From: an uncultured Lachnospiraceae bacterium
GTDB taxonomy: Bacteria; Bacillota; Clostridia; Lachnospirales; Lachnospiraceae
Direction of reading: 5' to 3'
DNA: 64,000 bases
Assembly: GCA_900317825.1 (NCBI GenBank)
Contig: ONIH01000016.1
Span: forward strand, 1-64,000
A program made the translations under genes and the position numbers. Under the pieces are notes generated by a model that saw only the letters and a program-made list of their open reading frames with translations, did no database searches and was not told the origin of the DNA. Positions 36,384 through 44,895 of the stretch are shown in pieces (within the stretch, counting starts at the first letter, position 1; each line of letters starts with the position of its first letter).

Positions 36384-37259
36384 ATGACATACGAAGTTTT
36401 TAAGACACATTTGATAGACACATTGACACAGGAGCTTGGGGCTGACGTAAGTTTGAGCGTAGGCGACCTCTCCTGCCCGGGGATTTCAGGAACGGGTCAG
36501 GATGCCTGTGTTATCACCATTCCAGACAGGAGGCTATCTCCTGTATTCTATCCCGGTTACTTTTACCAGCAGTTTTCAGAAGGCACTTCACTCGATGAGA
36601 TAGTGGAGAACATAAAGGATTCTATCCGCTACACGAGCGAGGATTCTCTGGATTTTAATGAGATAGCAGACTATAATAACGCGAAGAATCACATCGTGCC
36701 ACGGCTTATCAGGTATGAAGGACACGAAGTCTGCCTCGGAAAGCGGGCGTTTATTCCGTATCTCGACCTGGCGGTCATTTTTACCTATGTGATAAAGGCC
36801 GAAGGCGATGAGCTGGTATCTTTTTCGATAAGCGATGACCAGATGGATGACTGGGGCATCACTGTAGGGACGCTCTATGCTGATTCCGTCAGGACTGCAC
36901 AGAGGCTTTTTCCACCAAGGATCGAGTCGATAGAGGACGTGCTTTCTCTTTCGAACGATTCTGACATGTACCATACTTTCTACGTGCTTTCGAATTCGAA
37001 AAGACAGTATGGTGCGGCCTGCCTGCTCTATGATCATGTGATGCAGGACTATGCGGAGAGGATAGGGGAGGGCTTTTATGTGATCCCATCGTCAGTTCAC
37101 GAAGTCCTGCTCCTGCCTCAGAGCATTGGCATTGGTCCGTCTGAGATGAAAGAGATGCTCGATGATGTGAACGCTTCAATCGTAAAGCCTGATGAAGTGC
37201 TCTCTGACAGGGTGTACCATTATGACAAGAGCCGTCAGTCTCTGGATTTTGCCGTGTGA
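36384..37259 (+). CDS. DUF5688-like protein of unknown function
   Basis: A 291-residue soluble protein similar to the DUF5688 proteins found in several copies in Lachnospiraceae genomes. It begins MTYEVFKTHLIDTLTQELG and contains PGYFYQQFSEGTSLDEIVENI and HIVPRLIRYEGHE, then a C-terminal half with SKRQYGAACLLYDHVMQDYAERIGEG-type text and ESSVHEV-like PSSVHEVLLLPQS. No catalytic motif is evident. The ATG at 36384 is chosen over a TTG at 36321 because of the AAGGAGG site. After the TGA the same frame stays open for 19 codons to TAA at 37317. It stands alone between a terminator and the YitT gene. Confidence 0.75.
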   Translation: MTYEVFKTHLIDTLTQELGADVSLSVGDLSCPGISGTGQDACVITIPDRRLSPVFYPGYFYQQFSEGTSLDEIVENIKDSIRYTSEDSLDFNEIADYNNAKNHIVPRLIRYEGHEVCLGKRAFIPYLDLAVIFTYVIKAEGDELVSFSISDDQMDDWGITVGTLYADSVRTAQRLFPPRIESIEDVLSLSNDSDMYHTFYVLSNSKRQYGAACLLYDHVMQDYAERIGEGFYVIPSSVHEVLLLPQSIGIGPSEMKEMLDDVNASIVKPDEVLSDRVYHYDKSRQSLDFAV

Positions 37260-37376
37260 GACATCATAGGACAGCAGATCGTAGCGAGCGCTGCACCGGT
37301 GAACCCGAAGCCGCAGTAATTGTCAACTCTCAGATTTTTAATGAAAAAATTCTTATCATCGGCTATAATAGGGCTC

Positions 37377-38240
37377 ATGGATAAAAAAATCGTATTGAAA
37401 AGTATAAGACAGCTGATAGTTATCATAGCGGCATCGCTTATCATGGCTATAAATATCAACACCTTCGTATCGACGGGCGGGCTTTTTCCTGGTGGAGCTA
37501 CGGGACTTACGCTTCTGATCCAGAGGTCGTTTGCCAAATTTTTAAATGTGAGCGTGCCTTATACTCCGCTAAACCTGGCTATAAACGCTGTCCCTGTCTA
37601 TATAGGCTTCCGCTTCATCGGTAAAAAATTCACCGGCAGTTCACTTCTTGTGATAGCGCTCTCATCTGTCCTTACGGATCTGCTTCCGAGTTATGTGATA
37701 ACCTATGATACCCTTCTGATAAGCATCTTCGGCGGCATCATAAACGGTTTTGCCATCTCTATGTGTCTAAGAAATGATACGACTACGGGCGGGACTGATT
37801 TTATATCTATCTTCATTTCCCAGAAGACCGGTAGGGATTCGTTCAATGCGATTCTCGGGATGAATGTCGTGATACTCGTAGTAGCTGGCCTGCTTTTTGG
37901 CTGGGATAAGGCGCTGTATTCGATCATTTTCCAGTTCGCGACGACTCAGGTCGAGCACGTGATGTACAGGAATTACCAGCAGGTAACTCTGCTCATCATC
38001 ACGAAGATCCCTGATGAGATCTGTGAGATGATCTACAGCGAAACTGATCACGGCGGCACGATAATCGACGGTATCGGCTCGCATGAGAAGAACGACAGAA
38101 AAATAGTCTATTCCGTTATCGGTGCATCAGAGCAGGATTCGATGATCAAGAAGATAAAACAGGTAGACCCAAACGCCTTCTGCAACGCCATCCGCACTGA
38201 AAAAATAGCGGGCAAGTTCTACCTTCACCCGCACAGCTGA
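37377..38240 (+). CDS. YitT-family membrane protein
   Basis: Membrane protein of the YitT (DUF161 plus DUF2179) family; function unknown. From the chosen start there are 287 residues: about five hydrophobic helices in the first 190 (SLIMAININTFVSTGGLFPGGATGL is characteristic), then a soluble DUF2179 domain (about 200-287) with TLLIITKIPDEICEMIY and DHGGTIIDGIGS. I prefer ATG 37377, as most family members begin near MDKK...RQLI. In-frame starts at 37320 and 37341 have no ribosome site. A TATAAT at 37364-37369 lies 7 bases before this ATG, so the message may be leaderless, though a good -35 is lacking. Confidence 0.88.
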   Translation: MDKKIVLKSIRQLIVIIAASLIMAININTFVSTGGLFPGGATGLTLLIQRSFAKFLNVSVPYTPLNLAINAVPVYIGFRFIGKKFTGSSLLVIALSSVLTDLLPSYVITYDTLLISIFGGIINGFAISMCLRNDTTTGGTDFISIFISQKTGRDSFNAILGMNVVILVVAGLLFGWDKALYSIIFQFATTQVEHVMYRNYQQVTLLIITKIPDEICEMIYSETDHGGTIIDGIGSHEKNDRKIVYSVIGASEQDSMIKKIKQVDPNAFCNAIRTEKIAGKFYLHPHS

Positions 38241-38330
38241 AAATTTCATATCTTTTGACAAGAGTGTGTACCAAATGTGCACCAACACCCACTAATATAA
38301 TACCGTATAAAATAAAACACCTAAAATCAA

Positions 38331-38362
38331 AAAGCCTTGAAACCCTCTGGTTTCAAGGCTTT
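38331..38362 (-). terminator. Terminator of tRNA-Thr (minus strand)
   Basis: A perfect 14-base stem (38331-38344 with 38349-38362) with a 4-base loop. On the minus strand it is followed by a T-rich stretch, and it lies 8 bases past the 3' end of the tRNA. The rest of 38241-38330 holds no gene that I can see. Confidence 0.85.
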
Positions 38363-38369
38363 GCTGTGA

Positions 38370-38442
38370 AGCTCTGAATCCGACTCGAACGGACGACCCC
38401 TTCATTACGAGTGAAGTGCACTACCAACTGTGCTATCAGAGC
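38370..38442 (-). tRNA. tRNA-Thr (anticodon CGT)
   Basis: Read on the minus strand from 38442: acceptor GCTCTGA pairs with TCAGAGC. The D arm holds AGTTGGTAGT. The anticodon stem CTTCA/TGAAG with loop CTCGTAA gives CGT for ACG codons. The T loop GTTCGAGTC is standard. The discriminator is T and CCA is not encoded. Confidence 0.94.
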
Positions 38443-38473
38443 CTGCGTGATAAATTTCGTCACAACAAGTGAT

Positions 38474-38502
38474 ATTATACAGGATGATGACTCATTTTGC
38501 AA
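38474..38502 (-). promoter_or_regulatory. Promoter of tRNA-Thr (minus strand)
   Basis: On the minus strand TTGCAA (38502-38497), 17 bases and consensus TATAAT (38479-38474). The start falls about 25 bases before the mature tRNA. Confidence 0.78.
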
Positions 38503-38534
38503 CCACTTTTTAGAATTTTGACTTTAATATCAGA

Positions 38535-38563
38535 TTGATATTTTTATTATAGAATGATATACT
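38535..38563 (+). promoter_or_regulatory. Promoter of the AAA ATPase gene
   Basis: TTGATA (38535-38540), 17 bases and TATACT (38558-38563). The predicted start falls on the first of the ACTTAGTAAG-like repeats. Confidence 0.62.
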
Positions 38564-38570
38564 GATTTAT

Positions 38571-38611
38571 GACTTACTTAGTTATAACTTAGTAAGTTAC
38601 GACTTAGTAAG
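38571..38611 (+). repeat. ACTTAGTAAG repeats at the ATPase transcription start
   Basis: Two direct copies of ACTTAGTAAG 15 bases apart (38587-38596 and 38602-38611 by my count) follow a near-inverted copy, ACTTACTTAGT, just upstream. The first two can fold as a hairpin. Their position at the predicted start suggests an operator or leader structure. Confidence 0.55.
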
Positions 38612-38628
38612 GAATGTGGGTATATGTT

Positions 38629-40023
38629 ATGGGAATAATTGGACGAAATAAAGAACTCGACACATTACAAAAGATTTATGAGCAATCAGGATTTCAGATG
38701 GTTGTGATGTATGGACGAAGAAGAATTGGAAAGACGACGCTGTTGAATGAGTTCGTTAAAAAAAAGAGAAATATTTTCTTTACAGCCACCAGATCACTTG
38801 ATGATACAAATCTGTCAGAGCTGACACAGGCGGTCATGATCGATCAGGGAGTAAATGGAGTGGCCATTAGTTTTGACAATTACATGGATGCTTTTCACTA
38901 TATTACTACGATAACGAATGATGAGAAGCTGGTTGTAGTGATAGATGAATACCCGTATCTTATTGAAACAGTAAGTGGGATTTCTTCTATCCTTCAGATA
39001 GTGATCGACAGAGAATGGCTCAACCGGAATATCATGCTCATCCTCTGTGGATCATCTATTTCAATGATGGAAGATGAGGTTCTGAGCGCAAAAAGTCCTC
39101 TGTTTGGGAGAAGAACGGCTCAGATGGATATAAGACCATTTGACTACTATGTGTCAGCAGAGTTTGTCCCAGATTACAGTCCTGAGGACAAGGCTATAAG
39201 TTATGGTATCACAGGTGGAATTCCCAAGTATCTGTCGATGATCGATCCTGAGAAAAGCATGGATCAGAATATTGAAGACCTGTTTTTTGACGATTCAGGA
39301 TATTTTTTTGAAGAGCCAGAAAATATGTTGCAGCAGGAATTTAGAAATGTAGCATCATATAATACTCTGCTTGCCACGATAGCAGGTGGGGCAGTGACCA
39401 TTTCTGAAATGTCGCAGAAAACACATCTGGATTCTTCGCGTGTCACGCAGATGATCCATAGTCTGATAAGAATAAGACTCGTTCGGAGAGATGTGCCAGT
39501 CCCTGATTCCGGGAATAAGAGAGATATACGTTATATGCTGTGTGACGGAATGTTCCGCTTCTGGTACAGATATGTTTCAAAGGCTGTAAATTATATAGAG
39601 AGAGGCAATGGGGCTGATTATTACAGACATATAGTAAAGCCGGTAATTCATGATTATATGGGACTTGAGTTTGAGAAAATAAGCCAGGAGTACATGTGGA
39701 GACATGCTCTTGAGATTTCTGATGAGCTGTTCATTACTGATATAGGAAAGTGGCGCGGTACAGATAACGAGAAAAAAGAACCAGCCGATATAGATGTAGT
39801 ATGTATTGATAGTTCTTCGCGTAAGTGCATGATCGGCGAGTGCAAGTTCAGGAATGAAAAGACCGGGAGATCCGAATTTGAACTGCTAAAAGACAGAGCA
39901 AGACTAGTGCGACCATACGAAGTAAAAAAATATTTTCTGTTTTCCCTGTCGGGCTTCACTGGCGAAATTGAAAAAGAGACAGATGCTGTATGTGTGAAGC
40001 TCGATGACATGTACCGGAAGTAA
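38629..40023 (+). CDS. AAA ATPase of the archaeal-type/DUF234 family
   Basis: A 464-residue protein with an N-terminal STAND/AAA-like ATPase: Walker A GRRRIGKTTLL with K35, and Walker B VVVIDEYPYL with D106-E107. A winged-helix part follows near residues 245-300 (GGAVTISEMSQKTHLDSSRVTQMIHSL-like). The C-terminus has a PD-(D/E)xK-type nuclease pattern: D389 in ADIDVV and E404-C-K406 in IGECKF. Such proteins are often scattered by transfer; the cellular role is not established. It stands alone, after its own promoter and repeats, and its codon use looks more A/T-rich than its neighbours. The ATG at 38629 has only a weak site; GTG 38614 is an alternative start. Confidence 0.82.
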   Translation: MGIIGRNKELDTLQKIYEQSGFQMVVMYGRRRIGKTTLLNEFVKKKRNIFFTATRSLDDTNLSELTQAVMIDQGVNGVAISFDNYMDAFHYITTITNDEKLVVVIDEYPYLIETVSGISSILQIVIDREWLNRNIMLILCGSSISMMEDEVLSAKSPLFGRRTAQMDIRPFDYYVSAEFVPDYSPEDKAISYGITGGIPKYLSMIDPEKSMDQNIEDLFFDDSGYFFEEPENMLQQEFRNVASYNTLLATIAGGAVTISEMSQKTHLDSSRVTQMIHSLIRIRLVRRDVPVPDSGNKRDIRYMLCDGMFRFWYRYVSKAVNYIERGNGADYYRHIVKPVIHDYMGLEFEKISQEYMWRHALEISDELFITDIGKWRGTDNEKKEPADIDVVCIDSSSRKCMIGECKFRNEKTGRSEFELLKDRARLVRPYEVKKYFLFSLSGFTGEIEKETDAVCVKLDDMYRK

Positions 40024-40028
40024 ATTCG

Positions 40029-40057
40029 TTGATTTTCCCTACAGAGATTTGTATAAT
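40029..40057 (+). promoter_or_regulatory. Promoter of queH, predicted leaderless
   Basis: TTGATT (40029-40034), 17 bases and consensus TATAAT (40052-40057). With the usual 7-base distance the transcript would begin at about 40064-40065, which is the ATG of queH. No Shine-Dalgarno sequence is present. Confidence 0.7.
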
Positions 40058-40064
40058 AATGGTT

Positions 40065-40724
40065 ATGGAATCTCAGAACAAAATAAATTATCAGAGGTTA
40101 TGTGAGGAGAGGATAGCTCAGGTCACGGCGGACGGCCGGGTGCCGGAGCTTCTTCTTCACAGCTGCTGCGCACCGTGCAGCTCGTACTGCATAGAGTACC
40201 TGTCGCAGTATTTTAATGTGACGGTATTTTATTATAATCCGAACATCTATCCGGACAGCGAATACTATCACAGGGTAAAAGAACAGCAGGAGTTTATACG
40301 GCGTTTCCCGACGAAGAACCCAGTCGGATTTATCGAAGGCGACTTTGATACAAAGGAGTTTTACAATGCGGCAAAGGGACTGGAGAATGAGCCGGAGCGA
40401 GGAATGCGCTGCACTGAGTGCTTTAAGCTGAGACTCGGGCGGACGGCAGAAGTGGCAGAAGAAAAAGGCTTTGATCTTTTCACTTCGACGCTTACGATAT
40501 CTCCTATGAAGGATGCAGCTCTTCTGAACCGCATAGGACAGGCGATGGGAGAAAAGTGCGGCGTAGAATGGCTGCCGTCGGATTTTAAAAAGAAAAACGG
40601 TTATCTGCGCAGCTGCCAGATAAGTCACGAATACGGGATTTACAGGCAGGATTACTGCGGATGCGTTTTTTCATATAAAGAAAGACAGAAAGAAAAAGAA
40701 GAAAGAACACTTAAGGAGGCATAA
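40065..40724 (+). CDS. queH: Epoxyqueuosine reductase QueH
   Basis: Iron-sulfur/iron enzyme that reduces epoxyqueuosine to queuosine in tRNA, an unrelated substitute for QueG. The 219 residues from this start hold the family cysteines: CCAPCSSYC (34-42), CTECFKLR (about 114-121) and QDYCGC near the C-terminus. STLTISPMKDA is also characteristic. ATG 40059 (two codons earlier) is the alternative start. The promoter sits directly on the gene, so the mRNA may have no leader. argH follows after 4 bases, with an AAGGAGG site inside the end of queH. Confidence 0.92.
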   Translation: MESQNKINYQRLCEERIAQVTADGRVPELLLHSCCAPCSSYCIEYLSQYFNVTVFYYNPNIYPDSEYYHRVKEQQEFIRRFPTKNPVGFIEGDFDTKEFYNAAKGLENEPERGMRCTECFKLRLGRTAEVAEEKGFDLFTSTLTISPMKDAALLNRIGQAMGEKCGVEWLPSDFKKKNGYLRSCQISHEYGIYRQDYCGCVFSYKERQKEKEERTLKEA

Positions 40725-40728
40725 CACA

Positions 40729-42129
40729 ATGGCACAGCTCTGGGGCGGAAGATTTACAAAGGATACGGACAAACTGGTTTACGCGTTTAACGCATCCATC
40801 GGTTTTGACCAGAGATTTTTCCACGAGGATGTAGCAGGCTCGCGCGCTCATGTAAAAATGCTCGCGAAGCAGGGAATCATCTCAGAAGAGGACAAAGACA
40901 CCATCCTGGGAGGACTCGATTCGATAGAGGCAGACGTCGACAACGGAAAGCTGAAAATAACAGACGAGTATGAGGACATACACAGCTTCGTCGAGGCAAA
41001 CCTGATAAACAGGGTAGGAGAAGCCGGAAAGAAGCTGCACACCGGGCGAAGCAGAAATGACCAGGTCGCTCTTGACATGAGGCTTTACACGAGAAAAGAA
41101 GTCCGCGAGACAGATGACCTGCTAAAGCATTTTCTGGGGACGATCCTCTCGATAATGCAGAAAAATGTCGACACGATAATGCCTGGATTTACGCATCTGC
41201 AGAAGGCACAGCCAGTGACACTGGCTCATCACTTCGGAGCTTACTTTGAGATGTTCAGACGCGACAGGGAGAGACTGGCAGATATATACGACAGGATGAA
41301 CTACTGTCCGCTCGGAAGCGGGGCACTTGCCGGGACCACTTATCCGCTCGACCGGGATATGACAGCCCAGGCACTCGGTTTTTATGGGCCTACGAGAAAC
41401 TCAATGGACGGAGTCAGTGACAGGGATTATCTGATCGAATTTTTATCAGCGCTCGCTATCATCATGATGCACCTGTCGAGATTCGCGGAGGAGATCATCA
41501 TCTGGAATTCAAACGAGTACAGGTTCGTGGAGATAGACGACGGATTTTCTACAGGAAGCTCCATCATGCCTCAGAAGAAAAATCCGGACATCGCAGAGCT
41601 TGTCAGAGGAAAGACCGGAAGGGTCTACGGCGCTTTGATGCAGATGCTTACGACCATGAAAGGCCTTCCGCTCGCTTATAATAAGGACATGCAGGAGGAC
41701 AAGGAGTTCTCGTTTGATGCCATGGATACGGCAAAAGGCTGCATCCACCTGTTCGACGGAATGCTAGAGACTCTGAAGTTCAACAAAGACATAATGGAAA
41801 GATCCGCCCGCCACGGATTTACGAATGCGACAGACGCTGCAGACTACCTCGTAGGTAAGGGAGTTGCTTTCCGTGATGCTCATGGCATTGTCGGAAAAAT
41901 AGTCCTCTACTGCATCGATAAAAAATGCGGTATAGATGACCTTACACTCGATGAGTTAAAGCAGTTCTCACCGGCTTTTGATCAGGATGTCTATGATGCC
42001 ATTTCCCTTAAGACCTGCGTGGACAAGCGTCTTACGACAGGAGCTCCTGGAAAACCGGCTATGGAGAACGAGATCATGAGCTGCGTCGAGTATCTGAAAA
42101 ATTCAGATAGTCTTATAGAAAGAGCATAA
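40729..42129 (+). CDS. argH: Argininosuccinate lyase
   Basis: Last enzyme of arginine synthesis, splitting argininosuccinate into arginine and fumarate. The 466-residue protein has the superfamily signature GSSIMPQKKNPD (276-287), with the catalytic serine in the flexible loop at 277/278. TGRSRNDQVA (about 104-113) and FTHLQKAQPVTLAHH (about 155-169) are further family motifs. AAGGAGG precedes the ATG. No argG is adjacent, so in this genome the arginine genes are not all together; it shares a transcript with queH by spacing. Confidence 0.96.
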   Translation: MAQLWGGRFTKDTDKLVYAFNASIGFDQRFFHEDVAGSRAHVKMLAKQGIISEEDKDTILGGLDSIEADVDNGKLKITDEYEDIHSFVEANLINRVGEAGKKLHTGRSRNDQVALDMRLYTRKEVRETDDLLKHFLGTILSIMQKNVDTIMPGFTHLQKAQPVTLAHHFGAYFEMFRRDRERLADIYDRMNYCPLGSGALAGTTYPLDRDMTAQALGFYGPTRNSMDGVSDRDYLIEFLSALAIIMMHLSRFAEEIIIWNSNEYRFVEIDDGFSTGSSIMPQKKNPDIAELVRGKTGRVYGALMQMLTTMKGLPLAYNKDMQEDKEFSFDAMDTAKGCIHLFDGMLETLKFNKDIMERSARHGFTNATDAADYLVGKGVAFRDAHGIVGKIVLYCIDKKCGIDDLTLDELKQFSPAFDQDVYDAISLKTCVDKRLTTGAPGKPAMENEIMSCVEYLKNSDSLIERA

Positions 42130-42136
42130 TAAGTCT

Positions 42137-42165
42137 TTGACGTAAGGGGATATGGGGAGTATAAT
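42137..42165 (+). promoter_or_regulatory. Promoter of alaS
   Basis: TTGACG (42137-42142), 17 bases and consensus TATAAT (42160-42165). The leader of about 33 bases ends in AAAGGAGA before the ATG. It is too short for a T-box. Confidence 0.8.
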
Positions 42166-42205
42166 ATTAAGTTGCAAAATTATTTTTTAAAGGAGAAATT
42201 TCACA

Positions 42206-44878
42206 ATGAAATACGGTGTAAATGAGCTCAGAAGAATGTATCTGGATTTCTTCGAGAGCAAGGGCCACCTGAAGATGAAGAGTTTTTCGCTGGTACCCCA
42301 TAACGACGATTCGCTTCTGCTTATCAACGCAGGGATGGCGCCGCTCAAGCCATACTTTACGGGACAGGAGATCCCGCCGAGACGCAGAGTCACGACCTGC
42401 CAGAAGTGTGTAAGAACTGGAGACATCGAGAATGTCGGAAAGACAGCGAGACACCTCACATTTTTCGAAATGCTCGGAAATTTCTCCTTCGGAGATTATT
42501 TCAAGAGAGAAGCTATCAACTGGTCATGGGAATTCCTGACACAGGTCTTAAAGCTTGAGCCGGACAGACTCTATGTGACTATTTTTGAAAATGATGATGA
42601 GGCTTTCACTATCTGGAACAAAGAGGTCGGAGTTGACTCTGAGAAGATTTACAGAATCGGACGTGATGCAGACGGATCCAGTGATAACTTCTGGGAGCAT
42701 GGCGCCGGACCTTGCGGACCTTGCACCGAGATATATTATGACAGAGGACCGCAGCACGGTAACGGACCGGAGGATGTCATGGGCGGCGAGGGAGACCGTT
42801 TCATGGAGGTCTGGAACAACGTCTTCACACAGTTCTACAACGACGGACACGGCAACTACTCAGAGCTTGTGCAGAAGAACATCGATACCGGAATGGGACT
42901 CGAGAGACTTGCTGTAGTTATGCAGGATGTCGATTCAGTTTTTGATATCGATACGATGAAGGCTATCCGCGACGCCGTATGCGCGCTTTCCGGAAAGACC
43001 TACGAGACCAACGAAAAGGACGACGTTTCGATAAGACTTATCACAGACCACATCCGCTCTACTACCTTCATGATAAGTGATGGAATCCTTCCTTCAAATG
43101 AGGGCAGAGGATATGTTCTCAGAAGACTAATAAGAAGAGCAGCACGTCACGGAAGAATGCTTGGCATCAAGGGTGAGTTCATGGGCAAACTCGCTGATGT
43201 CGTTATCAGAGAAAGCCACGACGGATATCCGGAACTTCTTGAGAAGCAGGAATTCATCAAGAGAGTTCTTACAGAGGAGGAGAACAAGTTCAACGCTACT
43301 ATCGACCAGGGACTTGAGATCCTCTCAGAGCTTGAGGATGATCTGACGAAGAAGGGTGAGAAGACGCTTGCAGGAAAAGACGCGTTCAGACTCTATGATA
43401 CATATGGTTTCCCTGTAGACCTGACGAATGAGATCCTCGAGGAAAAGGGCTTTGCTGTAGATATGGACGGCTTCAAGGCTGCCATGGAAGAGCAGAGACA
43501 GAAGGCCCGTGACGCGAGGAAGACTTCAAACTACATGGGTAAGGCTGCTACGATCTATGATGATATCGATAAGACTCTTACCACAGAGTTCGTAGGATAC
43601 GACACGCTTCATTCGCCGGCTCACATCACAGCCATGACTACTGAGGTAAATCCGGCTGAGGATAAGTACGGTGAACTGACAGATGCGCTCCAGAACGGTG
43701 AAAAGGGAACTATCATCACAGATGTGACTCCGTTCTATGGAACCATGGGCGGCCAGGTAGGAGATACTGGTGAGATAAGAACTGACAACGGCTGCTTTAC
43801 AGTTACGGACACTATCCATCTGCTCGGTGGACGTGTGGGCCATGTGGGATATGTATCTGACGGCTATATCAGCAAGTCAGAGCCTGTAGAGATGTCCGTC
43901 GATGCTGACAGAAGAGCACATATCTGCAGGAACCATTCAGCTACACATCTGCTCCAGAGAGCACTCCGTGACGTATTAGGCGAGCATGTGCAGCAGGCAG
44001 GTTCTTATCAGGATGACAAGGAACTGAGATTTGACTTTACTCATTTTTCTGCGCTTACACCAGATGAGCTTGCAGAAGTCGAGAGGCTTGTAAACGAGCG
44101 AATCAGAGCCGGAGTTGATGTAGTGACTGAGGTAATGTCATTAGAGGATGCAAAGAAGACCGGAGCCATGGCACTTTTCGGGGAAAAGTACGGCGAGAAG
44201 GTCCGTGTCGTAAAAATGGGCGACTATTCTACAGAACTTTGCGGTGGTACTCACGTAAAGAATACCGCTGAGATCGGCGCTATAAAGATCCTCTCAGAGG
44301 CCGGCGTTTCGAGCGGAGTAAGACGTATCACAGCACTTACCTCTGATAATATCCTCGACTACTACAAGGATATGGAAGGAAAGCTCGACGAGATCCTTGC
44401 AGCATTAAAGACACCGCTTAACGGTGCTCTCGCAAAGGTCGAGTCTTTACAGAATGAGATAAAGGCCTTAAAGAGTGAAAATGAAGCCATAAAGAGCCAG
44501 GCTGCAAAGGAATCTTTAGGCGATATAGATTCAGATACTACCGAGGTAAACGGAGTCAGGTTCTATGCCAAGGCACTCAAAGGCGTCGGCGGAAATGACT
44601 TGAGAAATGTCGGAGACCAGATAAAGGATAAGCTAGGTGATGGAGTCATCTTCTTAGCCTCAGATAATGACGGAAAAGTAGCACTTCTGTCAATGGCTAC
44701 AGATGTAGCCGTAAAGAAGGGCGCTCATGCCGGAAACCTGATAAAGGCTGTGGCTTCTATCGTAGGCGGAGGCGGCGGCGGACGTCCGCAGATGGCACAG
44801 GCTGGCGGAAAAGACGCGTCAAAGATTCCTGACGCCATTTCAAAGGCTGCTGAAGTGCTTAAAGAACAGCTCTCATAA
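42206..44878 (+). CDS. alaS: Alanyl-tRNA synthetase
   Basis: Charges tRNA-Ala and clears mischarged Ser/Gly. The 890 residues hold the class II catalytic core at the front (LRRMYLDFFESKGH, then CQKCVRTGDIENVG and TFFEMLGNFSFGDYFK), the tRNA-binding middle, the editing domain with zinc ligands H577 and H581 in HSATHLL plus C679 and H683 in CGGTH, and the C-terminal coiled coil and oligomerisation part ending in a glycine-rich VGGGGGGRPQMAQAGG. Length is normal. It has its own promoter. The large unknown gene that follows starts 17 bases later. Confidence 0.97.
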   Translation: MKYGVNELRRMYLDFFESKGHLKMKSFSLVPHNDDSLLLINAGMAPLKPYFTGQEIPPRRRVTTCQKCVRTGDIENVGKTARHLTFFEMLGNFSFGDYFKREAINWSWEFLTQVLKLEPDRLYVTIFENDDEAFTIWNKEVGVDSEKIYRIGRDADGSSDNFWEHGAGPCGPCTEIYYDRGPQHGNGPEDVMGGEGDRFMEVWNNVFTQFYNDGHGNYSELVQKNIDTGMGLERLAVVMQDVDSVFDIDTMKAIRDAVCALSGKTYETNEKDDVSIRLITDHIRSTTFMISDGILPSNEGRGYVLRRLIRRAARHGRMLGIKGEFMGKLADVVIRESHDGYPELLEKQEFIKRVLTEEENKFNATIDQGLEILSELEDDLTKKGEKTLAGKDAFRLYDTYGFPVDLTNEILEEKGFAVDMDGFKAAMEEQRQKARDARKTSNYMGKAATIYDDIDKTLTTEFVGYDTLHSPAHITAMTTEVNPAEDKYGELTDALQNGEKGTIITDVTPFYGTMGGQVGDTGEIRTDNGCFTVTDTIHLLGGRVGHVGYVSDGYISKSEPVEMSVDADRRAHICRNHSATHLLQRALRDVLGEHVQQAGSYQDDKELRFDFTHFSALTPDELAEVERLVNERIRAGVDVVTEVMSLEDAKKTGAMALFGEKYGEKVRVVKMGDYSTELCGGTHVKNTAEIGAIKILSEAGVSSGVRRITALTSDNILDYYKDMEGKLDEILAALKTPLNGALAKVESLQNEIKALKSENEAIKSQAAKESLGDIDSDTTEVNGVRFYAKALKGVGGNDLRNVGDQIKDKLGDGVIFLASDNDGKVALLSMATDVAVKKGAHAGNLIKAVASIVGGGGGGRPQMAQAGGKDASKIPDAISKAAEVLKEQLS

Positions 44879-44895
44879 AACAGAAAGGGACTGCT

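Noticed and set aside
42166..42205. T-box leader for alaS
   Set aside because: The leader is about 33 bases long and has no specifier stem or terminator/antiterminator pair.
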